Part shown: positions 31,903 through 44,600 of the stretch, piece by piece
Numbering within the stretch: position 1 is the stretch's first letter
How the letters are laid out: every line of letters starts with the position of its first letter
Source of the DNA: Amyelois transitella
Taxonomy: Eukaryota > Arthropoda > Insecta > Lepidoptera > Pyralidae
DNA length: 64,000 nt
Reading direction: 5' to 3'
Assembly: GCF_032362555.1 (NCBI RefSeq)
Contig: NC_083516.1
Location: forward strand, 8,457,001 to 8,521,000
Made by a program: the position numbers and the translations under genes
Notes under the pieces: model-generated
Told to the model about the DNA's origin: nothing
What the model saw: only the letters and a program-made list of their open reading frames with translations
Databases searched by the model: none

Positions 31903-32695
31903 TTTAATCAATATTGTTTAAAATTTAGCTTCTGTGATAAGCAGAGCGTTTCCACTTCCAAATGGCAAACAACGCTGAAACAAAAGTAACGTGATTTTTA
32001 TTTGATTTCGACGAATCTCATTGTTGAATAAAATGCAGGAAGATTGTTAAAAAAAGTAAGTTTTGAATCATTATTTTCAAACAACTTTTTCTTTCTTATA
32101 TCGATAAATGAAATGTAAAATTCGCCCTGTTAAACCCACTTGGGTTGTTTCCTTAATCATAACTTCATCAGAAGGGGGAAGATGGAAAGACGACCCACTT
32201 GTTTTCATAGCGAACCCGATCGAATCCAAAATGCCTAGTCACTGAGTCCCTATGAGCCTCGTCAAGCTCATCCTATCAGGCACAACCACGGAAAGGGTGA
32301 AAATAAAAATACTTAAAAAAGAAACTTCCATCACCATCTACTATTACTAGCACAACTACAACAACTACCACCACTACAACAACAACCACCCCAGCACCAA
32401 CAACTGTTCCTCTAGGGCCTCCACGAACAGAACCATCCACAGAACTACCTACTGAGCCTCCCTCTCCTCCCCCAACAGAAACTGCACCGAAACCGGATCC
32501 AGAGCCTGAAGCAGAACCTGATCCAGAACCAGAACCAGAACCAGAATCGGAACCAGAACCAGAAGCGGACCCTACAACGAAGAAGAGAAGAAAACCTAAA
32601 GACAGCCATGATAACATAGCACGCTCTGGATCAACAGCTCTATTAAAATCCCAAAATCCACTTCATCTTTCTCATTTGATTAAGTCATTTACGCT
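31903..32695 (+). pseudogene. Degenerate tandem copy of the repeat-tail gene
   Basis: 31903-32065 matches the promoter and exon 1 block, including donor GTAAGT. From 32160 it matches exon 2 (ACTTCATCAGAAGGGGGAAG onward). The upstream part of exon 2 with the signal peptide and a recognisable acceptor is not present. The head has a TGG to TGA stop at 32243-32245. One extra A near 32320 (CTTAAAAAAGAAAC against CTGAAAAAGAAAC) shifts the frame before the poly-Thr run. The repeat region is shorter and less regular, with E-P/A-E units, and the end has also lost the original stop context. It cannot encode the full protein. Confidence 0.85.
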
Positions 32696-33137
32696 TGGGA
32701 TAGCTTTATCATCTCAACTATCAACTACACATAATACAGAAACTGTGATCAACTAAGTACACGTCATTATAATTTAAGATGACGCTTTGAAGATTTTAGT
32801 TACAAGACTTACAAAGACACCTATTTTCCTTATTGATTACATTCTCAAAATACATGTCAACCAAATTTTTATTATATGTAACTCTGTGAAGATATTTAAG
32901 CAATATGAGTTGTAACTATGAGGAAACCTATCTGTTCCAAGAATCGTATTTTACACCGTTGCAACAGTGCTGCTATTTCTGGTCAGGGGCGTTAGCAGGC
33001 GCAATGTGCGTCAAAATTTACGATGTGGAAATGAACACATTACTTAATTACAAAAACTTAGTTTTGGGATTCAGTATTAGAGAAGCTGATGTTATGTAGT
33101 TTTTTGCAAGTTAACGCTAACTATCTAACTTATATAA

Positions 33138-33180
33138 GGCGCCTGCGCAGGGCGCCTGCGCCGGGCGCTTGCGCTGGGCG
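33138..33180 (+). repeat. Three-unit GC-rich tandem repeat
   Basis: 13-base units GGGCGCCTGCGCC, GGGCGCTTGCGCT and a variant stand as an abrupt GC island in AT-rich DNA. Confidence 0.8.
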
Positions 33181-33855
33181 ACGGCCTGTTATACTGATAA
33201 CATTATTTACATGAACAAAAACAACTATTCAAGCAATACTTTTAAATTTTATGGTATTTCTGTTGAACTTTTCCACAAGAAATTTTGATGACTAAGTTTC
33301 AAAAAATTTGGTTGTCTTCGGTCAGTCAGTTAAATCCTTTGATAACATTGAGGTCCTAAAACAAGAAAATAATCAACTCGACATAAGACTAATAGTTTCT
33401 TCACTTAACTTCGGGAATATCTATAAAGCTGCTAAATTAGCAGGCGTGACGCGTGCACAAAATTATTACCTAAGTAGGGTTCAAATAAATCTTACTTTTG
33501 TGCTGCTCTTGATTTTGAAAGATTTTAATGGCAGAGTAGTAACAATGGAAATAAAATCGAGTTAACAATTTATTGACGATTATGTACCATTATAATATAT
33601 ACTATTGTAGTACTAGTATATAAATATAGAAGTTTATCAATATGATTAATTATACTATGACGTAATTCATCCTCGTGCATCAAAGTTAAGAAACACGTTG
33701 GAACATGATCCAACAGGACCTCACAGCAACAGAAATTGTCTTTTCATGTTCCCAGCGTCCAACTTGTTCAAATATTAATTCATATAACCATTGTATTGTT
33801 TACCCAAATTCCTCAATCTTATCTCTCCGATCCTGCCCCCATAGGATAGCAAACG

Positions 33856-33955
33856 AAACGCCGCTTTATCGCGCGAAAACTATCGCTGTCCCGTTTCACG
33901 TCATAATAAAAAGCGAGACAGCGAGATTTCTTCGCGCGTTAAAAACGGCGTCGCG
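33856..33955. mobile_element. GC-rich fold-back element (MITE-like)
   Basis: Left arm 33856-33893 (AAACGCCGCTTTATCGCGCG) pairs imperfectly with right arm 33913-33955 (CGCGCGTTAAAAACGGCG), leaving a loop of about 20 bases. A solitary related arm is at 12241-12295, so it is dispersed. No target duplication was identified. Confidence 0.6.
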
Positions 33956-35421
33956 TGGGCCGATATAGAAGCTGTTGAGTCAGGCGCCACTTTTTTATTG
34001 ATACCGGCGACAGCACTCCAGTCGGATCGTAAATTACTTATAATCACTCATTGAAAACAGTTAGGTTTTACAATATTGGAAATACATAGAATCATAATTT
34101 GTATTATCATTATAATAAAAAGTTTGGGAATATATTAAACGTTCTTTAACATCATTTTAGAATCGTTTTAGATATTGACATAATTCTATCGGACACGCCA
34201 TATTAAACAAGAACAGTTCTATCACGTAAATGTTTATCTGCCAAATAATAAAATCTTTTGTAGTCACGTATGGTAAAGGTATGAATCTATTCGTTTGTTT
34301 TCTATTACGATATAATACGACTAGTATTCTGCGTTTCTAATAAGTAGTTCTTAGATCAATAATGTTTCTAACCCTTTAAAATAATAATTATATGCGTACT
34401 TACATACTCATGTCACAGCAATGTCTATGACCATTAAAATATTAATATGCATGGGTTCAACGGGACCATGCCTTTGCCTTTGGTCGCATTCCAAAGTCGA
34501 TGATACAAAGGCAGACGGATTCCGTTCTTTAATTTTTTCAACTCTACACTCCTTTGTCTTTTGTTTATGGTACTTGTCTTCGGTTTAAAAATAAATGTAC
34601 AGAATTTTAAATACCGTGCAAGTACTCGTTATAAAGGTTGTTAACAATTTTTGAAGCGTTCTTCAATTTTCTATTATTGCAATGTTGTTGAAATTTGTTA
34701 ATTTATTGGCATAGTAAAACCGTAAATATTTAAGTAACTATGCTGTTCATATTATTTATGCACTTACTAACAACTTATCCAATGACATCTATCACTCAAT
34801 ATATTTTGCATTGGCTTACAATTTCGTCAAAAATTGATATAACTTTTTTTTTTGCTTGTAACTTTGTAGGTGTTTACTTTGGATAATGTCTTTAAGTGTT
34901 ATTGAAACTCCATGATGGAACCCTTTTTGGACCTTTTACATACTTACATGCGCAAACCGGGACCTCAGTTACAGTTATCAAACCTATGTTATCTGGGGTA
35001 TACAAATGGTACTTCGAAGGTAATCATTGGATTTAAATATTTACTTGTAATAGTGGCTATTGACGCTATTGTTAAAAGATTGTGGTACCGGCCACTAAAA
35101 AAGTTTATCGTAAACGTAAATGCGAAGAATGCCGACCGCGTGGTCGCCACTCGCCACTGGCCACAAACAAGCGCCGGCTACTATAAAACTGGCGCCATGC
35201 GCTTGCGCATTTTAGCTCTTATTACATAGAAGAAGTATTGATAGAATGAACTTAGTTGCAATACGTGTAAGGTTTACTTTTGTTTAACATAAGTGGGCTT
35301 TATTATAACACCAACAAAGCACCTGCTTTGCTAGTGTTGTATATTTGAGGTGAAGTAATATCGATACAATACGTTTAGATATTTTATTTTGCAAGCTACA
35401 AGTTGTAAAAAAGTAATAATG

Positions 35422-35535
35422 ATTGTAATCTTTGAATAAAATATAATACAAGTTGCTTTTTTGATGCTATCTATTATATATATATTTATGATTATATTTA
35501 GTATCAAAAAGCAACTTGTATTTTTAGATTACAAT
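35422..35535. repeat. Long hairpin, MITE or pre-miRNA-like
   Basis: TACAAGTTGCTTTTTTGATG (from 35447) pairs with TATCAAAAAGCAACTTGTA (to 35520) with one bulge and one G:U. Outside, ATTGTAATCT and AGATTACAAT pair again. The loop is AT-rich, about 29 bases. It lies about 270 bases before the predicted start site of the next gene. Confidence 0.75.
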
Positions 35536-35805
35536 AACTAGGTTTAGTTCTTATCGATAGGTATGATATAAACTGCGTTAAAAAATAATGAAAATAGTTC
35601 TCAATCAAACCCTGTGACCAAAAAAAAGAATTTAATAATCTACCTATTCAACATTAAATTAACAATATTAAAGGAATTCGTAATCGAAACTCGACATTAA
35701 CATTTTTATCGACACACGGAATCACTATTTGCCGGCGTCCGATTTGCCGACCCGAGCCCGACCATTGGTTGGCTGGCTGGCGTTGCAATTCCTTTTCTTT
35801 CTTCT

Positions 35806-35839
35806 TCAGTCGAGTTTTGTTCGCTCGGTGGGAGGACGT
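35806..35839 (+). promoter_or_regulatory. Initiator and DPE-like core promoter, TATA-less
   Basis: TTCAGTC with A at 35808 fits the arthropod initiator. GGACGT at 35834-35839 fits the DPE consensus RGWYVT, starting at +27, one base short of the ideal +28. The surroundings are GC-richer (35740-35850) and no TATA box is present. TATA-less DPE promoters are common for developmental genes. Confidence 0.4.
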
Positions 35840-36093
35840 GTCGTCGCCCGACAAATTAATGTACACGCGTGTTCGTTTTTCTCCGTAATAATTTATGTAA
35901 AAAAACTGTCACAAATAACTCATGTGCCACAATAAAGTGTAACAGTGATTAATTAAGAAGTTTATAGTACAATAACTGTGATTTTTGTACCCAAAGTTAT
36001 ATTTTTAGACGGGGTATATTTTTATGATGCGTGTTCTTTAGGACGGTTAGTTATGTTGACTTGGTTGTGTGATTAATAGTTTTAATTGGTACC

Positions 36094-36196
36094 ATGGCGG
36101 TCATTAATTTCAGCGTGTGTTTAGTACTTGTATTGTACCAGCTTTCAGCCGTTTATGGTGATGAAGTGTCATCGGAGGCTGGATTGAGCACCTCAG
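36094..36196 (+). CDS. First coding exon of an unidentified secreted or membrane protein (3' incomplete)
   Basis: ACCATGG is an optimal start context. The exon encodes 34 residues plus one base and ends TCAG before donor GTGAGA. Residues 2-22 form a signal peptide with hydrophobic core VCLVLVLYQLSAVYG and likely cleavage before DEVSSE. The remainder DEVSSEAGLSTS gives no family clue. The leader before it (35808-36093, if unspliced) holds several short upstream ORFs, for example at 35860, 35895 and 35920. No second exon was found in the remaining 27.8 kb, so intron 1 is at least that long, as in many signalling, adhesion or matrix genes. The gene identity is unknown. Confidence 0.7.
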
Positions 36197-38660
36197 GTGA
36201 GAACCCCATACATTTAACTACCTACCTACCTACTTAAAATTTATAATGTGTATGTATAAATAAACCTTTCTTTGTATCCTGGATCCCAGTATAGCACAGA
36301 GATAATAGATCCTTACTCAATTTCTTATTGTTGTTAAATCAAACTGGCCTCACTTATAACTTCTTGTAATATTAGTCCTACCTACACTTACTTCAGTGTC
36401 ATTTCCAAAGTTTTTTTTTAGGTTCTACGTGACAGCTATGGGATGGGAAGGATTTTATATTCTTAACTAACTAGAATCATTAATTTCGATTGTCTTAATT
36501 GAATAGCTTTTCTTACACGGCAGTATTCCGAACACAAATGCCAAACTATTCTACTGATACTATTGACACACTATTGGTTCAATTATATCTTAGAGACATG
36601 AGTCTAATAATAGGTATACGGTAAGTGCCTTCTAAATATACCTACGTACCCAATATAAGTATGTAGGTACCCACTTACCTACTTACCCATCACCTATCCT
36701 AAACGAGTTTTTTTTAGAAAATTCTTTCTAAAAAGCAACCAGGTAGGTAGAGTCCTGTACAATAAGAGATAGGTATAACTGCTCTTTCGCTAGAATGCTG
36801 ATTCCATAACCAGGTCACTTTGAAGCCCTTAGTGTGTGTAAGATGTCGCTCGTATGGTGATCCTTCATCCCTGAAGACAAAGGTTATGTAGGTAGGAACC
36901 ATGAGGTTTTTAGTGTCAAAGAATCTGGTATCAACTGGAAGACATGTAGTGGTCCTAAGTTTAAGTGTCGAGAACCATATTAATTTTTTTTAAATCACTA
37001 GGTAAATGCAACCAAAAATTAAACAAAAGACGCAAGCAAAGCCGCAGGTAATTGATAGCAACAGGAGAGCATCAAATATAACCAAATCTGTATGGGTCAG
37101 AGTTTATCGGGCCGGGGTCAAACGGACCTTGTTCGGAACATTTTATTTTTATCGCTAGTGACGCAGTTCTTATCAGCTACAGATTTTTGTACAAATTTTG
37201 CCGCTTAAAAAATACATACACTCTTACCTTTTTGCCATCTTATTTTCGATCTAATTAATTATCATCACACTCAGATATCAACACATAGGTCGCCTACAAG
37301 TTTATCTCTTTGAAGTCTATAGAGTTTAGAGTTATACATATTAAATGTCCACATAACAATAACAATTTTCTTTCCTTATTCCATTCACTCGACGAATTAT
37401 TTGTATTTCCCAACTCATTATCATAAAGAAATCCCACAATATTCCTTCAAATAAATAGGTACCTACTAACAAAATTCCTGAGAAAATAACTTGTTACTTG
37501 GAATAACCTGATAACTCAAGGGTTTACCACGAAAACCGGCCATTTCTCCTGAACCTAGACCCAACAGAGACCGATAAAACCCATCAGATTAGCGTGCTTA
37601 TTGCAGCCGGCGCCATCTTATCAGATAGGTGGTTATCGATTTGTGACGTCAGGCGGTATCTGCGACAAAATCGTGTTGTAATTCGGCTGTCGTTATATGC
37701 AATCTCATCTCACAAATTGTCTGGATTTAAAGCAAGACAGGGAAGCGGTGTCTTTATCATATAGCTCCTCCGATTGCGTCCAAACCTCTCTGGAGAGGAG
37801 ACCAGGGTGCGTCTTTGACCATGACCCTGCATTGGGCAAGTCAAGTTTCTACACGAAGCAACTCCAGTCTGAACTCTGAAACCTTTGTTAGGGCAAAGGC
37901 CTTCGCTTTTCACCTGCCACCTTTATTGAACAAAGCTTTTTAATACTTTTTTTATTAAAGACCTGCAATTGTAAACGTGATATTTAATTTTATAAATCAT
38001 TAAAAATAAAACGAGTCTACTCACTTCACAAATACTTAACAACAATGATTGCTATCACTCTAATTTGTTAAATGTGAAGTTTATCTGTCAACAAATAATT
38101 AAAATACAATAAAGATATTCATTGTATATCTAGCCTTAGAAGCATTGTCAATTGTAATTACCCGATTAAAATTATTAAATTCACTCCAATAAAGTCGTAT
38201 TTCTAGTTCCATAATGTGTAAAATTGTAGGTACTTAACCTATTAAATATTGATTAAGAAAACATGTATTTTGTCACGCAATATCCCCATTTTTGATAAAA
38301 TCATCATACCTACCTAATTGACAACATTGTTATCTTTAGAGATAGTTATCAAAATTATATTTAGGTATACGTTTGTCATTTATAACTAAACCGAAAAAAT
38401 CCTGCCTTTATGTCGCGTTGCCGAGAATTATATGAGAGCCAAAACGGAAAATTCGTAAAAAGCCTGAAAGCTTTAAACACTAGGCCCTGAAGCATATCAA
38501 AGCAAACGAAAAATGAGAGAGTTATAATGAACTGTTCAATATGTCTGGGCTTATAAGTACTTAACTAAGTATAAACCACTTACAACAAAGAAACGGTATG
38601 TCATGTAGTTGCAAATGATAACATGTGGTCTCTTAGTTCCTTTAATCAAATATAATATAA
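36197..38660 (+). other. Start of the long intron
   Basis: CTAC-type microsatellite at 36216-36232, a TAGG/CCTA-rich palindromic stretch near 36640-36690, and an inverted SINE-B 3' part at 37773-37900 (TCTCTGGAGAGGAGACCAGG). 37600-37625 has the first intronic GGCGCC islet (GCCGGCGCCATCTTATC), a YY1/Pho-like site. No exon seen. Confidence 0.5.
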
Positions 38661-38914
38661 GCCGTGTGGTTCCCGGCACCAATACAAAAAAGAATACAAC
38701 CACTCCATCTCCCATGGATGTCTAAGGAATAGGCTTACAAACTTGGGATTCTTTTTTAGGCGATGGGCTAGCACCCTGTCACTATTTGAATCTCAATTCT
38801 ATCATTATGCCAAATAGCTGAACGTGGCCATTCAGTCTTTTCAAGATTGTTGGCTCTGTCTACTCCGCAAGGGATATAGACGTGACCATATGTATGTATG
38901 TAATCAAATATAAT
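38661..38914 (+). mobile_element. SINE-A, full length
   Basis: GCCGTGTGGTTCCCGGCACC head to (TATG)n tail, with small internal deletions. Confidence 0.85.
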
Positions 38915-39429
38915 TTGGCCTACCCTTTTAACAATCTATGTATGTACCAATATGATAGGAGGGTGGTCCAAAAATAGCGGAAACCACACGAAGAATTGCA
39001 TTTGCATCGTCTCAATTACACTCCGGACATGCTTAGGACGCGCTATCAGAAATCTGATTACCCAGAAAGCTTACTCCCCAGTCAGCAGGAGTCTCAAGCA
39101 GACGCAACTTGATATGCTAGCATTTTCGCTACCATCCAGTATGTACTTGGCCTTACAATATCGATTAAACACCAACGCACTTTTATTTTCTTAGGTATCT
39201 CATATTTGACTATACTTTGTAAGGAATTGTCCGCTTGATACTCCCCAGTCAGTAGAGTTCCAGGTCTTTCTAGACGACGAAAGGATTAGTCAGCTTTTCC
39301 TATTCACATGTTGCTGCCTTCAACATCCCTCTAATACTTACAAAACTAACAGTTCCAAGTGAAATTGATAAAGAATGTTGACTTAATATGACTAATGAGG
39401 TGTAAGAAATCTGTATGATAAGCTACTAT

Positions 39430-39545
39430 TTTTTTTTGATTCAAATTCAAAATTTTTATTCATTACTATTGGATAATTCATATCGCTTAATAATTGTCAA
39501 AACGTATGGTTTAACAACATTGGTTGATTTCTTTTTCTGTTGATT
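39430..39545 (-). repeat. Family F repeat fragment
   Basis: GATTCAAATTCAAAATTTTT, CATATCGCTTAATAATTGTC and AACAACATTGGTTGA are the reverse complement of blocks at 21470-21560. The flanking 38915-40958 has no gene; 40735-40800 is a GC-rich islet with GGCGCC and GGGCCCGGCGCGC. Confidence 0.65.
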
Positions 39546-40958
39546 GGTTGGTAGATTTCTGCGTATGCGCAAACTATGCACACGCCAGAGTATTTATTTA
39601 TGATTAAAACTTTGTAAAAATGCGAAAATGTTATCACGGTCTCAATTCTACTGGCCATTTTTAGCGTCTTTATCATCATGGACGGTTTGACCTGTCTGAT
39701 AAACCCTCTTATTTTGGCCAAATAGGTATACCTATACAGATTTTACGCCTGTAAATGTAACAAGATTGTGTGTAAGAAGATCATGTATCCTATCTCGGGT
39801 CTGCTGGAAGAGATTTCTTTTGAAATAAGCAGAACCTTTGTAATTTTGTTTCTTGTGTTTATCATTCTCGATGTTTTCTGTGTACATAAATAAATAAAAA
39901 TAAATAAGATTTTTGTAAAATCTGGTGACAATAAATCAAGTCAATTTCACCATACATCTAAGAAGTCATGATTTATGAATTGTAATAGTAAAATTTAGGA
40001 TCAGACTATAACAGACAAACCATATTATCTAACAATAAACACAAAAATCGTGTGACTACTATGAAAAAAAATATGAAATCAACTTACAAAATGTATTGGC
40101 ATTAGGATAATTACACGTTAATTGAATATCTATCATCTATCGAACTCACACAAAATGGGATATACCTACATAGAACAAACTAACTACTGTTTAACGCTTT
40201 TAAGTTTTATAGCCACTTGTATAACAACAAAGGTACTAAAAACAGGCTTAATCACTGATTCGTTATTGTGATGTCAATACGTAATATCCGTGATATTGTT
40301 TGGATCGAGTACGAGACTCATACTCGTAAGTACTCATGTAATAGAAGAGAAAGCTAGTGTTTTACCTACATAAGTATCTACTACTTGTTGTCTTGTTGCG
40401 TGATGTAATTTGTAATGTTTATCAGATACTTGTGACGGGTTGAAACCGAAATTTAATTAATCCGAAATAATATAATCTGATCAAAGCTTAATCTATAATT
40501 AGACTTCTTCGATTCAAGTGGTGTTGATTGGAGTTCCTCTTATTTTCAGTTTAGAGAAACATTTCTTTTGTTAGAAAATCAAATTCAATTCGTCCTAATT
40601 ATTATCCTTATTGTTCAAAAACATTGTTTTTCTCTTCCACATTTAAGTTGTCTTCTGATGAAACAAATGTGCATTCCAAATTCAAACGATTAACCCTAAA
40701 AGTCCTTATTGGTTTTTGAATCTGGAATACCGTTGCGTCACCGGCGCCGTCTGCCGCCCCGACTCCCGGGCCCGGCGCGCACATGTGCCGATGTTTTTGT
40801 GCTCCTGCACCACTTGATATGAATAGTTCTGAGGGACCCGCGGGGACTATTTTGACTGCCTTGTATCAATTAGCATTTGCTTTGGTTCAGTAATCCCTTG
40901 TTTGAAAATGAAAGACTATGGTAATCCTTCAAAACGCAAAAAGTTAAGGTTTAATACA

Positions 40959-41671
40959 TCTATACTAATATTATAAAGCTGAAGAGTTTGTTTTGTTTGT
41001 TTGTTTGTTTGTTTGTTTAAACGCGCTAATCTCAGAAACTACTGAACCGATTTGAATAATTCTTTCACTGTTAGATAGTCTATTTATCGAGGAAGGCTAT
41101 AGGCTACATTTTATCCCGGATTTCCTACTGGAAACGTCAACAATGCAGGTGAAAGTTGAATGAGTCGGCCATCTGCGAGCTTTCCACGCGAACGCTGCGC
41201 AAACCAACAAAGATATAGTAAAACAATGTACTAAAGATGTGAAGTACTCATTTTTTGCCACAAAAAAGTCCGCGAGAGCATATATCTATCTCTTAAGGTT
41301 TACTTACAATAACCACTTTTATGTTCTTTTTTAAGATTATTTTTTCATTATGAACATAAGTTATTTTGAAACCAATTTTCTTTAATTCAGTATTAATCCT
41401 TATCCAAATAAATATGTATAATAATTTATTACTTTCGGCTTTTCATGTAGACTAAAATTGCCATTTACAGTATATAAATCAGACGAATAGGTTTTGAGAT
41501 ATAGTCGTTATAAGCAATTTGCAGCGAAACATTTAATACGGCGAACCAGCGTTCTTTCTAATACGCGTGACCGCCTGACTATAATTGATAAAGCCGAGGA
41601 GGATGTTTGCAAAAATAAATATGATGCCCAAAATAACTATTCCACGCGGACGAAGTCGCGGGCACAGCTAG
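40959..41671 (+). mobile_element. Non-autonomous Helitron, complete
   Basis: Starts TCTATACTAATATTATAAAG and ends CTAG, with the hairpin CGCGGACGAAGTCGCG about 9 bases before the end. It is inserted between A (40958) and T (41672) without target duplication. These are the three structural marks of Helitrons. There is a (TTTG)n tract near the 5' end. 713 bases with no Rep/helicase, so it depends on a partner. Confidence 0.85.
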
Positions 41672-44600
41672 TTTGAAATAAGAATGTTTATTTTGGAAGG
41701 CATTCGTTGACAAATGCTCGTATCATATACTCCAGAAAGGACCATGTTAAAAAAGTGCTTACCTAAATAAAAATAAATAGCGAAAACAAAACTTGGCCAC
41801 CAACAAAATTAAGAATCTGCTTAAAACTAAACATATTTAAAAATCGAAGTTTCAATCCAGCCAGCACAATGGACAAATGAAACAACATACCTATTTTACA
41901 CCAATGCGATAAGATTAGCCTATTTACGACCCGAAAAACTTTCTAAGGAAGTGAATCACAGATTACGAGCAAAACAAATACCACGGGATGAAGTGATTTT
42001 CATTTGACGTCATTTGCCTCTTAAAGATTATCTTCCTGCCTAATTCTATATTGATAGTGAAATTCTCGTAAAAGATATGTATTTATGTAAAACATAGGTC
42101 GATGAAGAAAATTTATCAAAAATAGATAAAGCTTCAAAAAAGCTCAAAACAGTAATAGTTAGTAGTCATAGGTTTTTCGGCCTTATGACGTCATTACCGA
42201 TACCATCGCATGTCAAGCGATAATTACTACCTGATATTTTTTCATAGACAAGGGTGTACAGTCGGCTTAACAGTTGTCTGGCGCCAAAACTTGCCGACAC
42301 AAATGATGAGCCACTCCGAATTTAATCCATTTTCAACCATATCAACTGTTGTTAAGGTTTATTTTAAGAGAACATAGATACGAGACTAAAAAGGGGGTTG
42401 CTTCTTGTATCGGTTACTTTCGTTTTTTATAGCTCCACGCCATTATGTATCGTCTGTGTGTTTGTCATGACTATACTTGTTGACAGATGCAGTGTACACC
42501 TGTTAAAAAAATATAGAATGTTACTTGAATTTTACTCTTAATATCGAAATAACGACGTATCTAGAAATTATTCAGTACAACTACATTGCTAAAGCACCAG
42601 TTAGTTTTACCGGTTTTGCTAAGTTGAGAATTTTTTTTTTATCTTCTGGAGTTAGTCCCGATTGCATCCTCACTTCTCTGGAGAGGAGACCGAGATTGTG
42701 TTAGTCAGGGTATTTACACAAAGCGACTTTCTTTACCCGAGCGAACGGTGAGAAATCAAACTTTTAGGTTGCGTGCTATTTTTTTATCTTTGAGCATTTT
42801 TCTTTTTTTTTTGTAGCTGTAGTGAGCACAAACAAAAGTTAAGAGCGATTGCATTGTTTTAGTAGGTTATTGTACGCGTGTTTATGACCGCAGATGCGTC
42901 ATGCACTGAAGATCACGAAAATTAACGAGAAAACGCGGATGTCCACGAAATGTTATTATTAAGTGGTTTTCTGAAATCGTCTTATGATTTTGGCGAGAGA
43001 TTCGGTTTCGAAAAATGTCGCCGTATTGCCAGAATTTTTTATTGTTTTCAAAATTCAATGTTAAAGTTGTTGCTGTTGATTAAAATGGGACTTTAGCGTT
43101 CGTGTTTATACGATTAGTCTTATATAAGCATTGGTCTCTATCGCACGATAGCTCGTCACTCACAACTCTTCCATCCCTTTCTTTGTATATATATTATTGT
43201 ATAGAGTTTGTCGTATTGTTTCCTCTTTATTACATTCTTGTCTCACCACGAAATACGTTTCCTTTTATATTTTCATTCGTTTGAGTATCAGTTTGAAAGA
43301 TCCATGTTTTGCATCCGACAACTATCAGCTATAATTGTAACACGGTGATAAAGCAACAGGTAACCTGACTCCGACAATGGGCTACTAGTGCGTAACTAAC
43401 AGTTGCAACCGACTTCCGCCGCACGCCGGAAGTGTGGCGCCAGTGGCGCTTGCGCCGCGGTTTCAGCGATTCACATTACTGCTGCCGTCCCGGACGGACG
43501 TCGCGGTTGGCTGGCCCTTAAATTAATTAACTCTATCCTGATAATGATGTTTTATGAGACGGAAAATGTTGTTCGTTTTAATAAATTCAGTTTTATTTGT
43601 TGTTTTTTATGAATTAAATTTATAAAAGAACGATTTTGCAATTTTATCTATTTGAAAAAAGAAAGATTTATTTTTAAATTGCAAAACGGCGCTTTTGCAA
43701 TTTTCAAATTAAGATAGGTAGATATAGGTAGGAAAAGATAGGTATATAGATAGGATAAAGGATATTGAAAAAATCAAAGCTTCAGTACATATTTTATAAA
43801 ATACAGTATGCGCAAATAAAACCACCTACCAAGTTATTATTCAAAAATCATCTAGTTACAGTTCAGTTTGATTAATTTCTACTTGTAAACCATAACTATC
43901 GAATCGAGTTAGAACAGGATTTTCAGGTTAACGGTAGCAACTTCGTTCTCTCTTCCTGTATTTTATGTTCTCTGCTAACGAGAACATTTACAAACATCGA
44001 TTGCTCCACTACCAAAGCCATTATTACTTAAAATATTTATGATAATGTAAAATCTTGCCCTATAACAGTTAAAATGCCTTGCGAAATTTATATGGGCTCA
44101 CTTCTCCTGCTTGCAGTTATACTATGACTATTAATTTACATTATCGTATTTATATATACTTTCGATTCAGTCTTATTATACGAGCCGAAGTCTATATAAA
44201 CACTTTCTAGAACCGTACTGTTACACCTGTAAATTGTTTTGGAACTGGATAAGAGTTCCTGAAATTTGTCTGTTTAACTATCCATTCATACCAATTTATA
44301 TGCGAACGAAGCCGTGCCTGGATAATAGTATAGAATGTTTTATTTCGCAATTTTTTTTTTTTTTATAATTCGAGTATAGTAAATAAGGGTTCGCATTTAA
44401 AAGTAATTTACCTAATTTAAATACAATTTAGTGCCACAATTTAATTGATGTATAAACCGCAGGAAAATGGCGGTCGGCCATCACAATTCACATAATCGTT
44501 AAAAATCTTGATTACCTACCAAGTGGGTAATCAACTTTCAAATGGAATTTGACCACGCCGACCATAGATTTTGAGATACGTATATATCTTCTATGATTTA

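Larger units (their letters stand above)
32696..35420. other. Intergenic between repeat-tail locus and next gene
   Basis: No gene that I trust. It holds a GC-rich tandem repeat (33138-33180), a fold-back element (33856-33955), and a GC-rich patch at 35140-35215 with GCGCCATGCGCTTGCGCAT. Open frames at 32905-33099, 33308-33565 and 34912-35229 show no recognised domain. Confidence 0.5.

Noticed and set aside
33308..33565. Open frame with a possible helix-turn-helix-like stretch (IYKAAKLAGVTRAQNYYL)
   Set aside because: Too short and isolated, and no promoter or homologous copy is visible. The resemblance is weak.
34912..35229. 105-residue open frame upstream of the 35.8 kb promoter
   Set aside because: No domain recognised. 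Its C-terminal part overlaps a GC-rich patch and it has no supporting signals.
43121..43128. TATATAAG as an internal promoter
   Set aside because: No initiator at proper spacing and no open frame with a good start follows. AT-rich sequence yields such motifs by chance.
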